Part shown: positions 49,906 through 61,737 of the stretch, one piece after another
How positions within the stretch are numbered: position 1 is the first letter of the stretch
Layout: each line of letters begins with the position of its first letter
Assembly (NCBI GenBank): GCA_033557465.1
Contig: CM066041.1
Coordinates: forward strand, 161,733,532 to 161,797,531
DNA from: Ichthyophis bannanicus
Lineage: Eukaryota > Chordata > Amphibia > Gymnophiona > Ichthyophiidae
Direction: 5' to 3'
DNA: 64,000 bases
The notes under the pieces: model-generated
Databases searched by the model: none
The model's input: the letters and a program-made list of their open reading frames with translations, nothing else
Told to the model about the DNA's origin: nothing
Position numbers and translations under genes: made by a program

Positions 49906-51019
49906 ACTCCCAAGTTCCTTAATTTTGCCCTTTTGTTGCTCCCTGCTATTGCCTTGATTTATTTCCTGTTAGGATCCACTTTGTCATGGGTATATGAGGG
50001 GTAGTAGCTCCATTTTGTTTTCCTCATTTTAGTTTTTATTGGGTTGCAGCGATCATGCACACTTAGTATCACATTAAATGAGCTTCCTGGACATCCTGCT
50101 AGACCAGCCCAGAAAAATGGGTTATGTTCCCCTGCCAGCAGTTAAGAGACAGAAAAACTAGAACTTTCCAATGAGAGGTGCAGCTAGAGGCACTGGTTAG
50201 TATTTTTCTCCAGCAGTGTTCTCTCAGTATATTACAGCTGTCAATTAACAGTTAAGAATGTAGTTTCCAGAGTTGGTTTACTTTTTCTGTAAATACTGTG
50301 TGTTTTGTTTAACTTTTTGCATGCAAGACTGTTTTCTATTCAGTGTGATTTCTAGTTTGTGGGGTTGGTTTGTTTTTTTTACACTGGATCTCACTCATTG
50401 TTTTTCCTCATTAAGGATCCATTTTATAGCAGTTCTCCCATACTTCCATCATTGAATTAATACTGGTATATAAGAAGGAAAAAAGGCAAGAAAGATATTG
50501 TCTAACAATATATTACCAGGTGCAGATAATATCCATTGACCCAAGTGAAATAGAAACTTTCCACTCATTTCTAATGTGCTGATATTTTATTGGTGGGGAC
50601 ATGTCTGCTCCATGTGAAAGCAATTTCCATATGAACTACGGTTATACAACAATTACCCATTTTTTAAATGGGACATCTATATCCAAATTAAGTGTAGTAG
50701 AGACATTTTTAAGTTCTAGGGGAAGGTCAATATTTGTACTTAAATTTGCTAAAATTTGTTAGGGGTCTCAAGTAATTCTATACCAATGGATCTTTCTTAC
50801 TCCAGTAGCAGAAGTTACTGATATCTTGGCTATGTGTTATGAAGCTTATTTATGAAGAAATCCACTAATAACAGCAGTTTGTATCCATGCTTCACTAGAT
50901 TAGCTGTAATTGAAGAGATAATTTGCTTGTTCAGAGATCCAGTGTCGCATCTGATTCAGTATCTCTAGTCCTATGCTAAAAATTTGTTTAGATATTTCTG
51001 CTAGGAGAGAGTGAAGCAC
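49906..51019. other. Noncoding, one unclassified repeat-like segment
   Basis: A segment at about 50085-50230 (GAGCTTCCTGGACATCCTGC, AGCCCAGAAAAATGGGTTAT, CCCTGCCAGCAG) looks like an interspersed repeat but has no second copy here. The rest is A/T-rich with no gene seen. Confidence 0.4.
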
Positions 51020-52413
51020 TGTCATCCATACTGCTGTAGTCTACAGACCTCCAACTCAAAGCGAAGAGATAGATAACAAATTGATTATAGATATTGCCAA
51101 GATAGCCACAAACAGGGAAGTGATCATATTGGGTGACTTTAATCTACCCGATGTGGATTGGATTACTCCTTCTGCAAATCTGGAAAGAATCAAAACGTGG
51201 ATGTTTTCCAAGATGCATTACTTAGACAAATGGTGATGGAACCAACCAGGGAAAGCTCAGCGCTGGATTTAGTGCTCTCCAACAGTGATAGCGTGTCAAA
51301 TGTCTGGGTGGGAGCCCCTGTGAGCAGCAGCGATCATCACATGGTGTGGTTTGAGAGAAAAGCCAAGGTGCAGTCCAATCATAGCAAGCTCGAAGTCCTA
51401 AACTTCAAAAACACTGACTTCAGTAAAATGGCAGAGTACCTAAAGGAGTTGGCAGGGTGGGAGGGGATAAGGGATGTGGAATTGCAATGGGCTAAACTAA
51501 AGGTGGCAATAAAAGGGGCAACATATGTAAGAAAAGTAAATAAAAACAAGGAAACCTATTTGGTTTTCCAAAGAAGTGGCTGCTCAGATAAAGGCAAAAA
51601 CACAGCTTTCACAAAATTCAAAACTTGCAAACAGAGGAACACAGAAATGAATACAGGATCAAACTCTGAGACAAAAAGAGAAATAAGGAAAGCAAAATCA
51701 AAGGCAGAGGAAAAGATGGCTGCAGATGTGAAGTGTGGTAACAACTTTCTTCAGGTATATTCGGGAAAGGAAGAAGATCAGAGATGGAATTGCAGGAATC
51801 AAGTGCTGGGAAAGGACTCTTGGAAAGTGACATTGAAAAAGCGAAATTGCTAAACAAATACTTCTGCTCTGTTTTTACTAAAGAAAATCGTGAAGGAGGA
51901 CCACCTGTGACTCCCAAATATAAAAATGGGAATGAAGTAGATACCGCATCATTCACAGAAGATGTGTTGAAACAACTTGCAAAACTGAAAATGGACAAGG
52001 CCTCGGGACCAGATGGGATACATCCCAGGATACTGAAAGAGCTCAGAGGTTCTTGTAGGGCCGTTTAAAGGATGTTTTCAACAGATCCCTTGGAAGTGGG
52101 AGAAGTTCCTCGGGACTGGAGAATGGCTGATGTTGTACCTCTTCACAAAAGTGGTGACAGGGAAGAAGTGACAAACTACAGGCCCGTGAGCCTTACCTCG
52201 GTGGTGGGAAAAGTAATGGAGGCGCTCCTGAAAGAGCGAATAGTGGACTTTCTCAAAACCAACAGGTTGCAAGATCCGAGGCAACATGGTTTTACTGAAG
52301 GACGATCTTGCCAAACAAATCTGATTGAGTTCTTTGACTGGGTGACCAGAGAACTAGATCAGGGGCATGCGATGAATGTCATCTACCTGGATTTCAGCAA
52401 AGCCTTTGACACT
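51020..52413 (+). mobile_element. CR1-3 LINE, first segment (endonuclease end to RT)
   Basis: Starts in the CR1 endonuclease (VYRPPTQSEEIDNK, VIILGDFNLPDVDWI) and goes through ALDLVLSNSDSVSNV and SSSDHHMVWFERK. The linker (LNKYFCSVFTKENREGG, KMDKASGPDGIHPRILKEL) leads to RT (VPRDWRMADVVPLHKSGD, NYRPVSLTSVVGKVMEALLK, RQHGFTEGRSCQTNL, YLDFSKAFDT). Cut exactly at GACACTG, where DIRS-I begins. Several frame breaks; inactive. Confidence 0.87.
51158..52413 (+). pseudogene. CR1-3 ORF2 remnant, amino part
   Basis: Frames 51158-51853, 51784-52068 and 52072-52413 together encode the endonuclease end, the linker and the first half of the RT. The motif-A Asp is present in YLDFSKAFDT. The palm continues at 57395 with PHRRLINKL. 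The frame shifts at about 51840 and 52068. Confidence 0.8.
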
Positions 52414-52573
52414 GATCTCCAGGAACAAGCAGGAATGAGTCTTCACATATGGGAGACGTCGCCGGCAGAGCCCGCACGGGAATGCTCTCCAGCATCCAAT
52501 CAGAAAGCCTTTGGGAGCATCCCCCACGCCTGCGCGGTGGCTTCCCGCCCTTCCTACTGCCTCTCCCCAGTTT
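52414..52573 (+). repeat. DIRS-I left inverted terminal repeat
   Basis: Complement of 57234-57380. The outer part is complementary to the ICR first half at 57053. Confidence 0.85.
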
Positions 52574-52777
52574 TTCATTTTCCGCGGAGCAGGCAGGACG
52601 TCCCTCCTGCCACCGCAGAACTTTTCACCTTTTCTTTTCTTGTTTCTGTAGTCGCGGCTTTTCCCGCCGACAGTGGCACCTCTGTGCCCCTTTTGTTTTG
52701 TTTTCTTTTCACTTATTTTTCGTCGCCTAGCGGGACCTTTTGTCCCCTCTGGGCGCCGAGGCCTACCAGGCTTACAG

Positions 52778-55640
52778 CATGGAGCCCCAGAAGTGCCCTC
52801 GCTGTGGGGACTTAGTTTTCCACATGGACTCCAATGCCTGGTGCCTCTCTCTTGTTTGGGGCCTGACCCTTTCCCCCCGGGTCCTCCGGGCTACAGTGTC
52901 GGGAGAAGACCTTCCCTTTTTCGGGTATCCCTCGATGACGTTTTCACATCCAAGGCGTGGTCATCGGGTTTTTCTTCTCTCCAGGATCAGGTAACCACGC
53001 AACAGTCTGTTAAGACTAGCCAAGTCTTGAGGGGCGAGTCTCATGCACGGCATGGTGACAGCTCCGGCCAACCCCTCAAGTCCCTCTTGGCTACTATACC
53101 CCGGCGGGAGTCCTCGGGCTCCAAAGCATCTACGGGGTTTCGGGATGTTCCTGGGGTTCGCTCCTCACAGAACATTCCCGAGCCGTGCTCGAGGGAGGTA
53201 CCCGCTTTGAGCGGTGCCGATTCCCTGTCCTCGGCGCCTCCGGGGCAGATCGACTCGACCGAGTCTGACCTCCCTATATCCAAGCTGCGCTCGAGGGAGG
53301 TACCCGCTTCGACTGGTGCAGACCCCCTGGCATCAGTGTCGGTGTCGAGCGTTCTGCTCCTCACCGAGGATCGTCCGGGGCCGATCGAATCGGTCCAGTC
53401 TGGCATTCCTTCATCCCTGCCATGCGCAGGGGTGGTATCCGCTATGGGCAGTGCCAACCCCTCGACGTCAGTGTCGAGCGTTCTACTCCTCACCAGGGGC
53501 TGTCTGCCGTGGTCCTCGGCGCCTCTGGGGCCGACCGACTCCTGCCGGTATGGCGCTCCTACAGGGGTGGTATCCGCTTCCGGCGGTGCCGACCCGTCGG
53601 TGTCGAGGGACCCGCTCCCCACTGGGGATCACCTGCCGCTGCCCTCGGCAGCTCTAGGGCCGACCGACTCGACACAGTCTGGCGGCCCTACGTTCAGGCC
53701 ATGTGCGGGGGTGGTACCCGCTTCGGGCGTGTCGGCGTCCACTCTTCGCCGGGGATGGTAATCTGGCCTCGCTCCCTTTGGGGCCGGTCGCTTCGAGCCG
53801 CGCTGGGTTGACGGTATCCCAGCCCTGCACGAGGGTGGTACCGGGTTTGCGCGGCACCGCTCCGCCGGGGACGGCAGGGGCGTCGAGCGCCAGGGACCAG
53901 CATCAGCCTTCCCTGGGAGCCTTGGGGTATGTCGATCAGCCCCAGACGGGCGACCCCCCCCCCCCGGCATCGTCGTGGCCGTCAAGGGCCCCGCCCTTTC
54001 CGAGAAAGGGGGCCCCGGGGTCTTCGATCGCTTCGATCCAGCCTGGATCCGTGCCGTCCCGCAACGGTACCCTGGCGTCAGCGCAGGAGTTTGGCACTTC
54101 TCTTCCCGCAGGGGCTCGTCGTCGGGCGACCTGTGTACCCTCGGGGATGGGTCGTATGCCCCGGAAGGATTTCCCTCCGGGTCAGGCGGGCTCGAGAGGG
54201 GGCCCGGCATCTGGCAGTGCCCGCCGCCCGACATCGGAGCCGGCGTCGGATGGGCCCCTCTCCACCGAGCTTCGTCCTCGGGGGCCCTTGATGCTCGCGA
54301 CGCCGATCGACGCGGTTCCGACCCGGGGCCCTCTAGAAGGGAGTCTATTTCATCGCTCTGTTCGATGCCCAGCCTGGAATCGATATCCAGCCTCGAAGAC
54401 TTGGCCACGACACGTCTCGTGATCGGCCCCTGTCCCCTCCCGCGACGCAGAGCGGAGATCGTTGGCCACTGCCCTCCAGCTGCCACGGAACCGCTTCAGT
54501 TGCCGGGGGCAGTGCCGCCCCCGGGTTCGGGGCCGAAGCCAATTCCGTCGGCGCCATCGACCCCCTTCGATGCCTAGCTTGGAATCAATTCCAGGAGCCG
54601 ACGACGCCTTGTTGACCACCCCAGTCCGGGGCTGTTGGTCCCCTCCTCTTCCTAGCGGGCATCAGCCCGAGAGGCTTCTCGGTGCCCTGGCGGCCTCTCC
54701 CGCCCCCGCCTCCCACGGCATAGCCCCTCCAGGTGAGCTGTCTTTTCAGAATTTCCTCCTTGACATGGCGGACTTGCTGGCCATCCCTATCCCAGACCTA
54801 ACTCCAGGCCCTGCGGAACGGGCTGCCGTGATGCTTCCTCTGCATCCCTCCCTGCAGGATCTCCTGCTGGGGGCTTGGCGGTCACCTTTGAGGGTTCCGG
54901 CACCGTCGACTGCGATGCATGCTCTGTATCGGGTGCCTCCCTCCGGGGTTTTGGCAGCACCAGCTTCCACATCGTTCCATTGTGGTGTAATCGGCGCTGA
55001 GGAAGGCCGGAAGCAAGGGAAAGCATTCTTCTCGCCCTCCAGGCCGCGCCTCGAAGACGCTAGATACCCTAGGATGTCAAACCTTCCAAACGTCTATGCT
55101 GGCGTCCAGGATTATTTCATATATTTTTTATGAGTCTGTCGCTCCGGGAGGTCACCGAGAGATTATCTCTGTTGTCTCCCTTCTTGTCTGCAACCAAGGC
55201 CTTTGAATATTCCTTGCTTCTTTATCACTGCAGGAATATCTCTGGGTTCCTTTCTCGTGCTTCTCTAGACTCCTTCCTGTCGGTCAGCAGATGCTCTGCT
55301 GTTGCCATTAGAGCACGCCGTACTGCATGGTTGCAGGTGTCAGAGTTGTGTAGACGGGCACAGCATAACCTGGGTAATTCTCCTTGTGACGGAGATCACC
55401 TCTTCAATAGCGAAGCCTTACGTCAGGTCGCGCAGTGCTTCGCTAACCTTCCCAGCGTTAGAAGCCATCCCAGAGCCTGGCTTCCCCCCGGCGGTGGTGT
55501 GCGCCTCACCAGGCCCTCCTTCCCTAGGAAGAGGAAATGTCACCCCTCCGCCCAACCGCCAGGTGCGCCCAAGCAAGGGACCTCTCGCCCTGGGTTGAAG
55601 TCCCCGGACCCGCACCAAGACTCTCATACCAAGCAGTTTT
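52778..55640 (+). pseudogene. DIRS-I gag, expanded linker, frameshifted
   Basis: The amino end MEPQKCPRCGDLVF has the first Cys pair, then NAWCLSLVWGLT where the second pair is frame-damaged. A long GC-rich Ser/Pro linker (53000-54700) includes the minisatellite. The core resumes GELSFQNFLLDMADLLAIPI, LHPSLQDLLLGAWRSPLR and, after shifts, FLSRASLDSFLSVSRCSAVA and RARRTAWLQVSEL (matching HRIAWLQASDLE of DIRS-E), ending in a basic Pro/Lys-rich tail at 55640. No single frame spans it. Confidence 0.75.
53185..53740 (+). repeat. Minisatellite in DIRS-I gag linker, about 5 units of 98-142 bp
   Basis: A motif GAGGxGGTACCCGCTTCG followed by GGTGCCGACCC recurs at about 53190, 53288, 53422, 53558 and 53700. 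Each unit encodes a variant of VVPASGGADPSVS, LLLTxDHLPLPSAALGPTDS. Units differ in length and by many substitutions. Confidence 0.8.
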
Positions 55641-56930
55641 AGGCTCCGGTGAGCGGCTGCCTGCAATTTACCTTCTTACCAGAAGTTTACAATTGAGCTC
55701 TACTCTGGGGCTCGTTCAGTAGGGCAAATGGTTCGGGGGCTTATCCAGGGGTTCAGGTACTCTCCTTCCGTTGGTAGAGGGAGACCACCTCTACTCCATG
55801 ATAGCTCTGGCCCACGGTCAGCTGGCTTACCCTTAGGTACATCCCCGAACCCTTCTCGGCCAGTATTCCCCTGCTGATTGCTTCCGTACCGGAATTTTCT
55901 TTCCAGCCGCTATAGTTCCCCATTGCTTACCAGGGACTATGCCCTCATGTCCCCCGATTAGTGCGGGGGGCGAGTTCTGCATGCAGGTCCTGGGGACACC
56001 TATAGGGCCTCAAGCCCCCTGGTGTGTTCTTCTGGACTGATGCTCTCCTCTGTCCTTCACGCTACCGTGCTGTTCGTTCGTCGATCTGCCCGTGTTCAAC
56101 CGGAATAGATCCCTCTCCCGGACGGATCTTGACGCCACCTCCCCAGGTGGACGTTCTATGGATCACTGGCAGGTCCGCCTTACCAGTGTTATGCTCATGG
56201 AGGTAGGTTCCTCAGCGTACCTGCATTAGTGCTGGGGTGGGGCGTTCTCCATGCCCAACGGCCTAGATATGCCAGATATCACCTGCTCGATAGGCACGTT
56301 TTGGGGGATGCCCACAGTGCCTGTGTTCTGCCGCCTATTTTTTACTCAATGGCTGGTACTCACGCCCCCCCCCCCCCCCCCCTCCGGGGTCTGGCCAGTC
56401 CGCCTGCCTATTCCTTAGATCGGCCCTCGGACTGGTTGTACCCTACTGCTGTGAAGTCAATAGCTTCTATTTTCAGTTATGCCCTCCTCCCCGGAGGTTC
56501 AGACCCTTGTCTCCCTATCTCTTAGCTAGGGCAGGCTGTGTACTCCTTCTGCTCCGGGGTACACCCCTACTCTTCTCCGTAATAGGTTATCCAGATCGGC
56601 CAGTCTTCTACTGTTAGTCCTCTGAGTTATGGACTCTGCTCCTAAGGGAGTGCTCAGCTTTGCATAAAGCTTCCTTGAAGACCTGCCGTCCTTCTCCTGA
56701 CCCAGCTGATTCCTGGATCTCCTGGCCTTCCGGATTTGGAACTCCCTCCTCGCTGCGGTGAAGTTCCCTTGAAGACCTCGCTACTGCGTCTACAGTACCT
56801 CCATCACAGTCCTACTTCCTACAACTCAGTAGGTAAGCTTTACATGGTACTAAGTCATTAATTCATTAAAAACTTAATGATGCTCCATGCACTCTGACTA
56901 CTCTCCCTGTAGTCTTTGGGTTTGCTGTTC
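55641..56930 (+). other. 1.3-kb noncoding filler replacing RT-recombinase in DIRS-I
   Basis: C/T-rich, no RT, RNase H or recombinase motif in any frame by eye. Flanked by the end of gag and by the DIRS 3' leader that normally follows the recombinase stop. Includes a C run near 56370. CCTTGAAGACCT occurs twice (about 56671 and 56769). Origin unknown. Confidence 0.6.
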
Positions 56931-57052
56931 TTCTCTTCTCAACTCCTACCCTCCATCCCTCGAGGGATGCCGGGGATTCAGGTTGGGCAAATGCCATCCC
57001 GTCCTGGGCCAGGCTTACGGGATCTCCCCCGGGCATCCTCAGCTAGGGAGTC

Positions 57053-57149
57053 CCCATATGTGAAGACTCATTCCTGCGTGTTCCTGGAGATAGCACAGTT
57101 ACTTACCTGTAACAGGTGATCTCCGGAACAGCAGGAATTAGTCTTCACA
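57053..57149 (+). repeat. DIRS-I internal complementary region
   Basis: CCCATATGTGAAGACTCATT to TTAGTCTTCACAACC: complements of the left and right ends in tandem, as in C and E. Confidence 0.87.
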
Positions 57150-57233
57150 ACCCACCCACCTCCCCTAGGAGTTGTATCTCTTTCTCTCTCTATTCCTTCC
57201 TCTCCTCTCCTTCTGGCTCAGCTATGAAACTCA

Positions 57234-57394
57234 ACTGGGGAGAGGCAGTAGGAAGGGCGGGAAGCCACCGCGCAGGCGCGGGGGATGCTCCCAAATGCTT
57301 TCTGATTGGATGCTGGGGAGCATTCCCGTGCGGGCTCCGTCGGCGACGTCTCCCATATGTGAAGACTAATTCCTTACAGGTAAGTAACTGTGCT
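57234..57394 (+). repeat. DIRS-I right inverted terminal repeat
   Basis: Complement of the left ITR. The end lacks about 25 bases present in C and E between GACTAATTCC and TTACAGGTAAG. GTAAGT at 57380-57385. Confidence 0.84.
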
Positions 57395-58612
57395 TTCCTC
57401 ATAGGAGGCTTATCAATAAACTCGTTAGTTTGGGAATGGGTCCCAAGGTGGTAAACTGGATCAGAAATTGGTTGACTGACAGATGACAGAAGGTGATGGT
57501 TAATGGAGCTCACTCGGATGAAAGAAAGGTGATTAGCGGGATGCCCCAGGGTTTGGTCCTGGGCCCAGCAATGTATTTGAGTGATATTGCTGAAGAACTG
57601 AATGGAAAAGTCTGTCTTTTTGCAGATGACACGAAAATTTGCAACAGAGTGGACTATCTTGAGGGAGTGGTTAACATGAGGAAAGATCTACAAAAGCTGG
57701 AAGAATGGTCTAATGCTTGGCAATTAAGATTTAATGCGAAGAAGTGCAGTGTCATGCACTTGGGTAGCAGAAATCCAAGGGAAATGTACTCAGTAGGGGG
57801 CGAGAGGTTGGTGTGCATGGATCAGGAGAAGGACCTTTGTGTGATTATTTCTGAAGATCTCAAGATGGCAAAACAGTGCGACAAGTTGGTGGCAAAAGCC
57901 AGGAGGATGTTGGGCTGCATACAAAGAGGAATTTCCAGTAGAAAGGAAGAGGTACTAATGCCGCTGTTTAAGTCACTGGTGAGGCTTCACTTAGAATACT
58001 GTGTTCAGTTTTGGAGACCTTATCTTGCAAAGGATATAAAAAAGACTGGAAACTGTTCAGAGGAAGGCGACCAAAATGATTTGGAGCCTGCGTCAGAAGC
58101 CTTATGAGAAGAGACTTGAAGACCTAAACATGTACACTCTGGAGGAGAGGAGGGATAGGGGAGATATGATTCAGACCTTTAAATACTTAGAGAAATAATG
58201 AACCAACAAAAGCTGTAAAACTAGAGGGCATAGCATGAAGCTGCAAGGGGGTAAATTGAAAGGCAATGTCAGGAAATACCTTTTCACTGAAAGGGTGGTG
58301 GATGCTTGAAATGCCCTCCTGATGGAAGTGGTGGGGGCAAAGACAGTGACTGAATTCAAAATGGCATGGGACAGCCAGTGAATCCTTTTTTACAGCAACA
58401 GGATAAAATCAAAATAAACTGAACTAATTTCTCAACAAATAGGGGTGTCCTACATGGAGCGGTGCGTTCACCCCTAAACACAGACACGGGGAGGGGTGGC
58501 CTGTACAGAGCGGCAGATGCACCTACTCTTGCTATCTGGGCAGACTAGATGGACCATACTGGTCTTTATCTGCCATCATTTACTATGTTACTATATGTTA
58601 CATAAGAGATTG
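57395..58612 (+). mobile_element. CR1-3 LINE, second segment (RT end and 3' UTR)
   Basis: Resumes with the CR1 palm (PHRRLINKLVSLGMGPKVVN). The frame 57493-58107 gives NGAHSDERKVISGMPQG, VLGPAMYLSDIAEELNGKVC, LFADDTKICNR (catalytic FADD kept) and RFNAKKCSVMHLG. The 3' UTR follows to TTTACTATGTTACTATATGT. Same strand as DIRS-I. Confidence 0.87.
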
Positions 58613-59510
58613 CACATTTTCAACTCTGAGCTTTATGCATAATTTGATTGGAGGATCCTTATTGTTCCTACAGTCCATCTCCACACCTGTCAGGTTTATA
58701 ACCACACCAGTAGCTTGGAGACTAAGCATGTCATGTTAATGATATCAGGATATACATACCGGTGGCACACCCCACCACTTCCATTATGTCAGTCAAACAG
58801 CTGGAGTGGCGTGATTCCCATAGGTAGGACTCACTAGAGAAACAGATAAGAAATTCTGTAGATTCAAATTACCTTTGAGGTTAAAGAAATAGAGGTAACT
58901 GGAGTTTTCAGCATTTAAGGCTGGATAAAAATTAAAAGAAGAAAAAACAAAAACAAACCAACCTCAGAGCAGACACTGGAGGGTTCATAGTGTGGATTTA
59001 ATTGAACCGCAGAAAGGCACTCCTGCATCTTAAATAGGATCAGTTCTGCAGCTCCTCGTTGGTCTGGAGAGCCTGCAGAGTGAAAGAGCCTCAAGACGCA
59101 ACAGACCTCTGTCCTTTGACTGCTACCGACAACACCGAAGTTCCTGGGGCAGCTGAGTGTCACATTGGGAGCACAGTAAACGGGGAGGGCTGATTTATTT
59201 CTGTTTGTTTTGGTGTCTTTGACGGCAGGCAGCTTAGTCGGAGCAGTGCAGTGGGAAACAGCCTCAACTGACAGGGATCGCAACTCTAGTTTCCTGCTCA
59301 GTGCAACAGCTGGTGCCATTTTAAAAGCTGCATTTTTACTTTTTTTTTTTTTTTTCCTCTTCCTTTGTCCTCCATGCCTGCAGGGCTTGTTGGGAGGTCT
59401 CAGGTCGGTTAAGGTAGGGGTTTCTGGACTCAGAGCTTGATTGTTGTGGGGGGGGGGAAATGAGCCAGGAAGCACTGCAGGCCTTAGTAAGGCAGCCCAA
59501 AAAGGGCTGA

Positions 59511-60200
59511 TGCCCTCAAAGGACATGTGCCTGGTATGTGTCATGCACAGGGTATGGTTTTGGTGATGAATAAGACTAAAATCTTTAAGCGCCAAGCTTC
59601 CTTCCACCAGGATGGTCAAGACAGGAGGGTGGGAGACCCTGCTAAAGCTGAGCTTCGTTATCGATGCTCTTTTGCTGCAGGCCTCTGTCTGGTGCACTTG
59701 GTGGCGTGGGCGTGCTTGTGATGGGCACAAGATATGATAGTGTGCAGGGATCTCAGCCTTTGCTGTCTGAGGCAGCCAAACTGGAGTCTGGCACAGCATG
59801 TTTGGCAGACTCATAGGATTTGATCAGAGGTCTGTCCAAGAGTGTGGTGGTGCTCATGGCGGCTTGTAGATATTGCTGGCTGAGGAATTGGTCGGCCGAC
59901 GTCTCGTCCAAGTCACACTTGAGTATACTTCCTTTCCAGGGCATGCTCTTGTTCAGAGAATACCTGAATAAATTGGCGAAAGACTTGGGAGAATCCAAAG
60001 GCGGTAGGCTTCTAGAGGACAGGCAGAAAGCGGGCCGGGCCATGCTGCCTGCAAGTGGGTAGTTGACTAGCCCCTGCCGCTTTCAGGCAGTGTGGTTTTT
60101 TGCTCCTTTTTGGAGGGGACAGTTTCTGGCCAGAGCACAGTCCTTTCAAGGGTTTTGGGGAGCAGGGAGAGGCTTTTCTGCATCCTCTCCCCAAGCTCCT
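59511..60200 (+). pseudogene. DIRS-J gag remnant
   Basis: MCLVCVMHRVW at about 59526 corresponds to the CLVC start of DIRS-H gag. Frame 59820-60062 matches the H gag end: DLIRGLSKSVVVLMAACRYC, LRNWSADVSSKSHLSILPFQ, LLFREYLNKLAKDLGESKGG. The middle of the gag is missing. Confidence 0.7.
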
Positions 60201-60279
60201 AAAAAGACCAAATGAAGCAAGGATAGCTTAGGCAGGGGTGATCCCTGTTGGTGGTCGGCTGTAGGATTTTTACCCAGCC

Positions 60280-61600
60280 TGTGTGCAGATAAAATCTGGT
60301 CAGGGTGTATTAGAAATTATCAAGGACGGATATGCATTAGAGCTCGACACCTCTGCCAGATGCATTTGTCCCCCCTCCATGCAAAGCTGCCCAAAAGCAA
60401 AGGGCTGTGCAAGAGACTTTAACAAAGCTCCTGGAACTTCAAGCAATTCAACAGGTGCAAGCTGGCCAATATGGTTATGGTCGATACTCAATCTATTCTG
60501 TGGCTTCCAAAAAAGAAGGCTCATTTTGGACCTCAAGCATATCAATCATTATCTCCAGGTGCCTCGATTTCCAAATGGAGACATTAAGATGCATCATTGT
60601 AGTATTCTGAGGGGGGAGTTTTTGACTGACTTCTCTCGATCTCATGGAGGCTTACTTGCACATCCCGATATGGGCTGAGCATCAGCAGTTCCTAAGTTTC
60701 AAGTGCTTCCATTTGGCTTGGTGGCTGCTCCACGCATGCTCATTCACGTGAAGTCCAAGGAGGGAATCTGTGGGTCACGGCAAGAGTGATTTGTTACTTG
60801 CAAGATCTCAGATGGGTGATTAAACTTCAGCAAGAGTCTGCTCCAACTAATGCGGGATTTGGTGTACCTGGGGGCTAGGTTTCTAACAGTAACGGCATGT
60901 GGCCTTGCCGGAGATGAGTGGCCACACTGCAAAGACAGATCAGGCAGTTTTGCAGCAGAAAGTGCCCAATGGCATGGCACTACCAGCAGGTATTAGTGCA
61001 TGTTCCATGGGTGAAGGCACTCATGCGTCCATTGCAAAGCATCTTTCTGTAGAGATGGTCTATGCTCCATCAGCTGCTGTCATTGCTCTATACGGCAAGG
61101 GTTCAGAGGGATCTCCAGTGGTGGTTGCAAAGGGAGCATCTCTGAATAGGCATACCCTTGGAGACACCCAAATGGGTTCCCCTGACAACGGATGCTAGCC
61201 TGATTGGTTGGGGAGAGCATTGCAAGGCAGAGTTCACACGGGGGTGCTGGTCAGTGTGAGAGATGACCTGATTGATCAACCAGCTTGAGTTGAGAGTAGT
61301 TTACTGGACTTTGCAGCAGTTCCGTCCCTTGCTTCACAGGAGAGTTGGCAGAGTGTTCTCGGACAAATGCCACTGCAGCGACTTACACCAATTGGCAGGG
61401 CGGAACAAGCAGTTTAAACCCGGAGAAGGAAGCATCTTTTGTTGGCCTGAGCAGAGATTAATCTGCAGGCCTTGTTGGCAGCACATTTGGCAGGAAAGGA
61501 CAACGTTGAGGCAGATTATCTCAGTCTGGTACAGACTGGTCAGTCGATTGGGGACAGCTGATTGTGGACCTCATGGCAATGTTTGAGTCGGCAGACATCA
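60280..61600 (+). pseudogene. DIRS-J RT / RNase H remnants
   Basis: Short pieces in changing frames: YGYGRYSIYSVASKKEGS (RT start, matching YGLGRYSIYFVVPKKGG of H), WTSSISIIISRCLDF, then LEFIGA-type and MINQLELRVVYWTLQQFRPL (RNase H Glu strand). The TDAS strand lies near 61190 (TTACGGATGCTAGCC-like), and VDLMAMFESADI near 61565. No catalytic YLDD was found. Confidence 0.7.
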
Positions 61601-61737
61601 CTGTTTTACAGTCGAAGAAAAGTGGATGTCTGAAGGTCTCAATGCACTGGTGCAGCCTTGGCCGACAAGGGCTGGGTTCTCATAGGGCAAATAGATCAGA
61701 GAATAGAGGTGCATCAGGAGCTGAAGATGCTCATAGT

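Larger units (their letters stand above)
52414..57394 (+). mobile_element. DIRS-I, gag-only DIRS lacking RT and recombinase
   Basis: 4.98 kb. Left ITR 52414-52573, gag about 52780-55640, a 1.3-kb stretch without recognisable coding (55641-56930), the C/E-type 3' leader, ICR 57053-57149 and right ITR 57234-57394. Ends are as in C (GATCTCCAGGAACAAGC; GTAACTGTGCT). Left flank GACACTG and right flank TTCCTCATAGG rejoin to the intact CR1 reading without a duplication. It could only move using enzymes supplied in trans. Confidence 0.88.

Noticed and set aside
53629..54486. 285-codon minus-strand open frame
   Set aside because: Antisense shadow of the GC-rich, repeat-bearing DIRS-I gag linker; Arg/Pro/Gly composition follows base bias.
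58915..59814. 299-codon minus-strand open frame in DIRS-J
   Set aside because: Antisense to the left ITR and gag leader of DIRS-J, contains low-complexity Lys/Leu runs from poly-T tracts, no recognisable domain.
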